From positions 1-35,477 of the forward strand of contig JAEYRD010000181.1 of the NCBI GenBank assembly GCA_023435725.1: 35,477 nucleotides of DNA. The letters are read 5' to 3'. The stretch is from Pseudomonadota bacterium. Its GTDB lineage: Bacteria > Pseudomonadota > Alphaproteobacteria > Rhizobiales > Xanthobacteraceae. The translations under genes were made by a program, and so were the position numbers. The notes beneath the pieces are model-generated. The model did no database searches. It was not told the origin of the DNA and worked only from the letters and a program-made list of their open reading frames with translations. Positions 34,721 to 35,477 of the stretch are shown here, one piece after another (the stretch's first letter is position 1; each line of letters starts with the position of its first letter).

Positions 34721-35477
34721 ATGCTGCCGTCGCCCCTCACACGTTACGACGAAATCGCCTGGCGCAGCGGGCGCGCCATGCAGACGTCGCGCCTCGTTGC
34801 CGAAGAGACGGCGGTGGCGCTGAGCTACAACGGATCGACCCACGCCGTCATGATGGCGACGCCGGCTGATCTCGAGGATTTCGGCGTCGGCTTCAGCCTC
34901 ACCGAGGGCATCGTGGAGAGTGCCAGCGAGATCGAGAGCATCGAGTTCGTGCCAGGCGAACTCGGCATCGAGGTGCGAATTTGGCTCGACGGCGATCATG
35001 CGGCCTCGCTCGCGTCGCGCCACCGGGCCATGAGCGGTCCTGTCGGCTGCGGCCTGTGCGGCATCGAGAGCCTCGAGCAGGCGCGGCGTTCACCCCGTCG
35101 CGTGGCGTCCGACACGATGTTTCGCGCCGACGAATTGCTCGCGGCCATGCAGGCGCTCGCCCCCCGGCAACTCCTGAACCAGCAGACCAGATCGGTGCAC
35201 GCGGCCGCGTTCTGGCGCCCCGGCCATGGAATCGGTCCGGTGCGCGAAGACGTCGGACGGCACAACGCGCTCGACAAGCTCGCCGGCGCGATCGTCACGG
35301 AGGGCCTGCCAGCCGCCGCCGGCGCCGTGCTGCTCACAAGCCGGATCTCGGTCGAGATGGTGCAGAAGGCGGCGCTGATCGGCGCGCCCGTGGTGATCGC
35401 GGTGTCCGCGCCGACGACGCTTGCGCTCCGGACGGCGGAAGAGGCCGGTATCACGCTGCTCGCGATCGCGCGCGACG
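34721..35477 (+). CDS. fdhD: FdhD, sulfur carrier for formate dehydrogenase (3' end outside window)
   Basis: The first 252 residues of FdhD, which passes sulfur from the cysteine desulfurase to the molybdenum cofactor of formate dehydrogenase. Landmarks are DLEDFGVGFSLTEGI, the sulfur-carrying C110-x2-C113 pair in GCGLCGIE, EDVGRHNALDKLAG and LLTSRISVEMVQKAALIGAP. The frame is still open at the window edge, so only about the last 15-25 residues are missing. The ATG at 34721 follows the hdeD stop by 4 nt. A formate dehydrogenase operon may lie to the right; it is not visible here. Confidence 0.93.
   Translation, partial: MLPSPLTRYDEIAWRSGRAMQTSRLVAEETAVALSYNGSTHAVMMATPADLEDFGVGFSLTEGIVESASEIESIEFVPGELGIEVRIWLDGDHAASLASRHRAMSGPVGCGLCGIESLEQARRSPRRVASDTMFRADELLAAMQALAPRQLLNQQTRSVHAAAFWRPGHGIGPVREDVGRHNALDKLAGAIVTEGLPAAAGAVLLTSRISVEMVQKAALIGAPVVIAVSAPTTLALRTAEEAGITLLAIARD

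Overview
The window is GC-rich alphaproteobacterial DNA. Its Omp31-type porin remnant, LssY-C protein, HdeD/FdhD pair and general codon style suggest a Bradyrhizobium-like member of the Rhizobiales (an inference; no rRNA or other taxonomic marker is present). No tRNA, rRNA, CRISPR array, insertion sequence or integrase was recognised.

Left half (1-16.5 kb) is a catabolic island on the + strand. It is built around a soluble di-iron monooxygenase of the propane/acetone/phenol type, with gene order alpha-reductase-beta-coupling protein as in actinobacterial prmABCD/mimABCD. It starts with the end of a zinc-type alcohol dehydrogenase (2-496). Two copies of one regulatory cassette follow. Each carries a TTGC-n-GCAA element, a conserved GAGTCTCATTTTGC/GTCGCAA element and a perfect sigma-54 promoter (776-791 and 1836-1851). 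The first precedes two small paralogous cysteine-finger proteins. The second precedes the monooxygenase operon: alpha, reductase, beta, coupling protein, amidohydrolase, DUF59/MIP18-like protein and a dedicated GroEL-like chaperonin. An unrecognised 164-aa protein and an AcoR/MimR-type sigma-54 activator come next. Four uncharacterised proteins (148 aa, 102-aa coiled coil, WD40-like propeller, 60 aa) and a soluble PAS chemoreceptor close the block. The plausible logic is substrate sensing by the activator, sigma-54 firing at both cassettes, oxygenase folding by the chaperonin, alcohol oxidation by the dehydrogenase, and taxis by the chemoreceptor.

Middle (16.5-26.6 kb) holds mostly envelope and signalling genes. 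On the - strand are a decayed chimera of two outer-membrane proteins (16787-17599), an intact phenol-pathway (SphA/MetA-type) porin, and a small protein whose signal peptide looks out of frame. An LssY-C membrane protein on + converges with an eight-haem TPR cytochrome on -. A large + strand receptor follows: NMT1/THI5-like binding domain, periplasmic sensor, HAMP and class III adenylate cyclase. Its C-terminus is displaced by an apparent one-base insertion.

Right part (26.6-35.5 kb) has, on the - strand, a periplasmic HAD phosphatase and an arylsulfatase with an unusual C-T-S-G-R active-site motif. Two paralogous AraC-family regulators, a 38-aa secreted-type peptide and a chloroperoxidase-type alpha/beta hydrolase follow, also on -. 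The + strand then carries hdeD and the start of fdhD, which runs off the window end.
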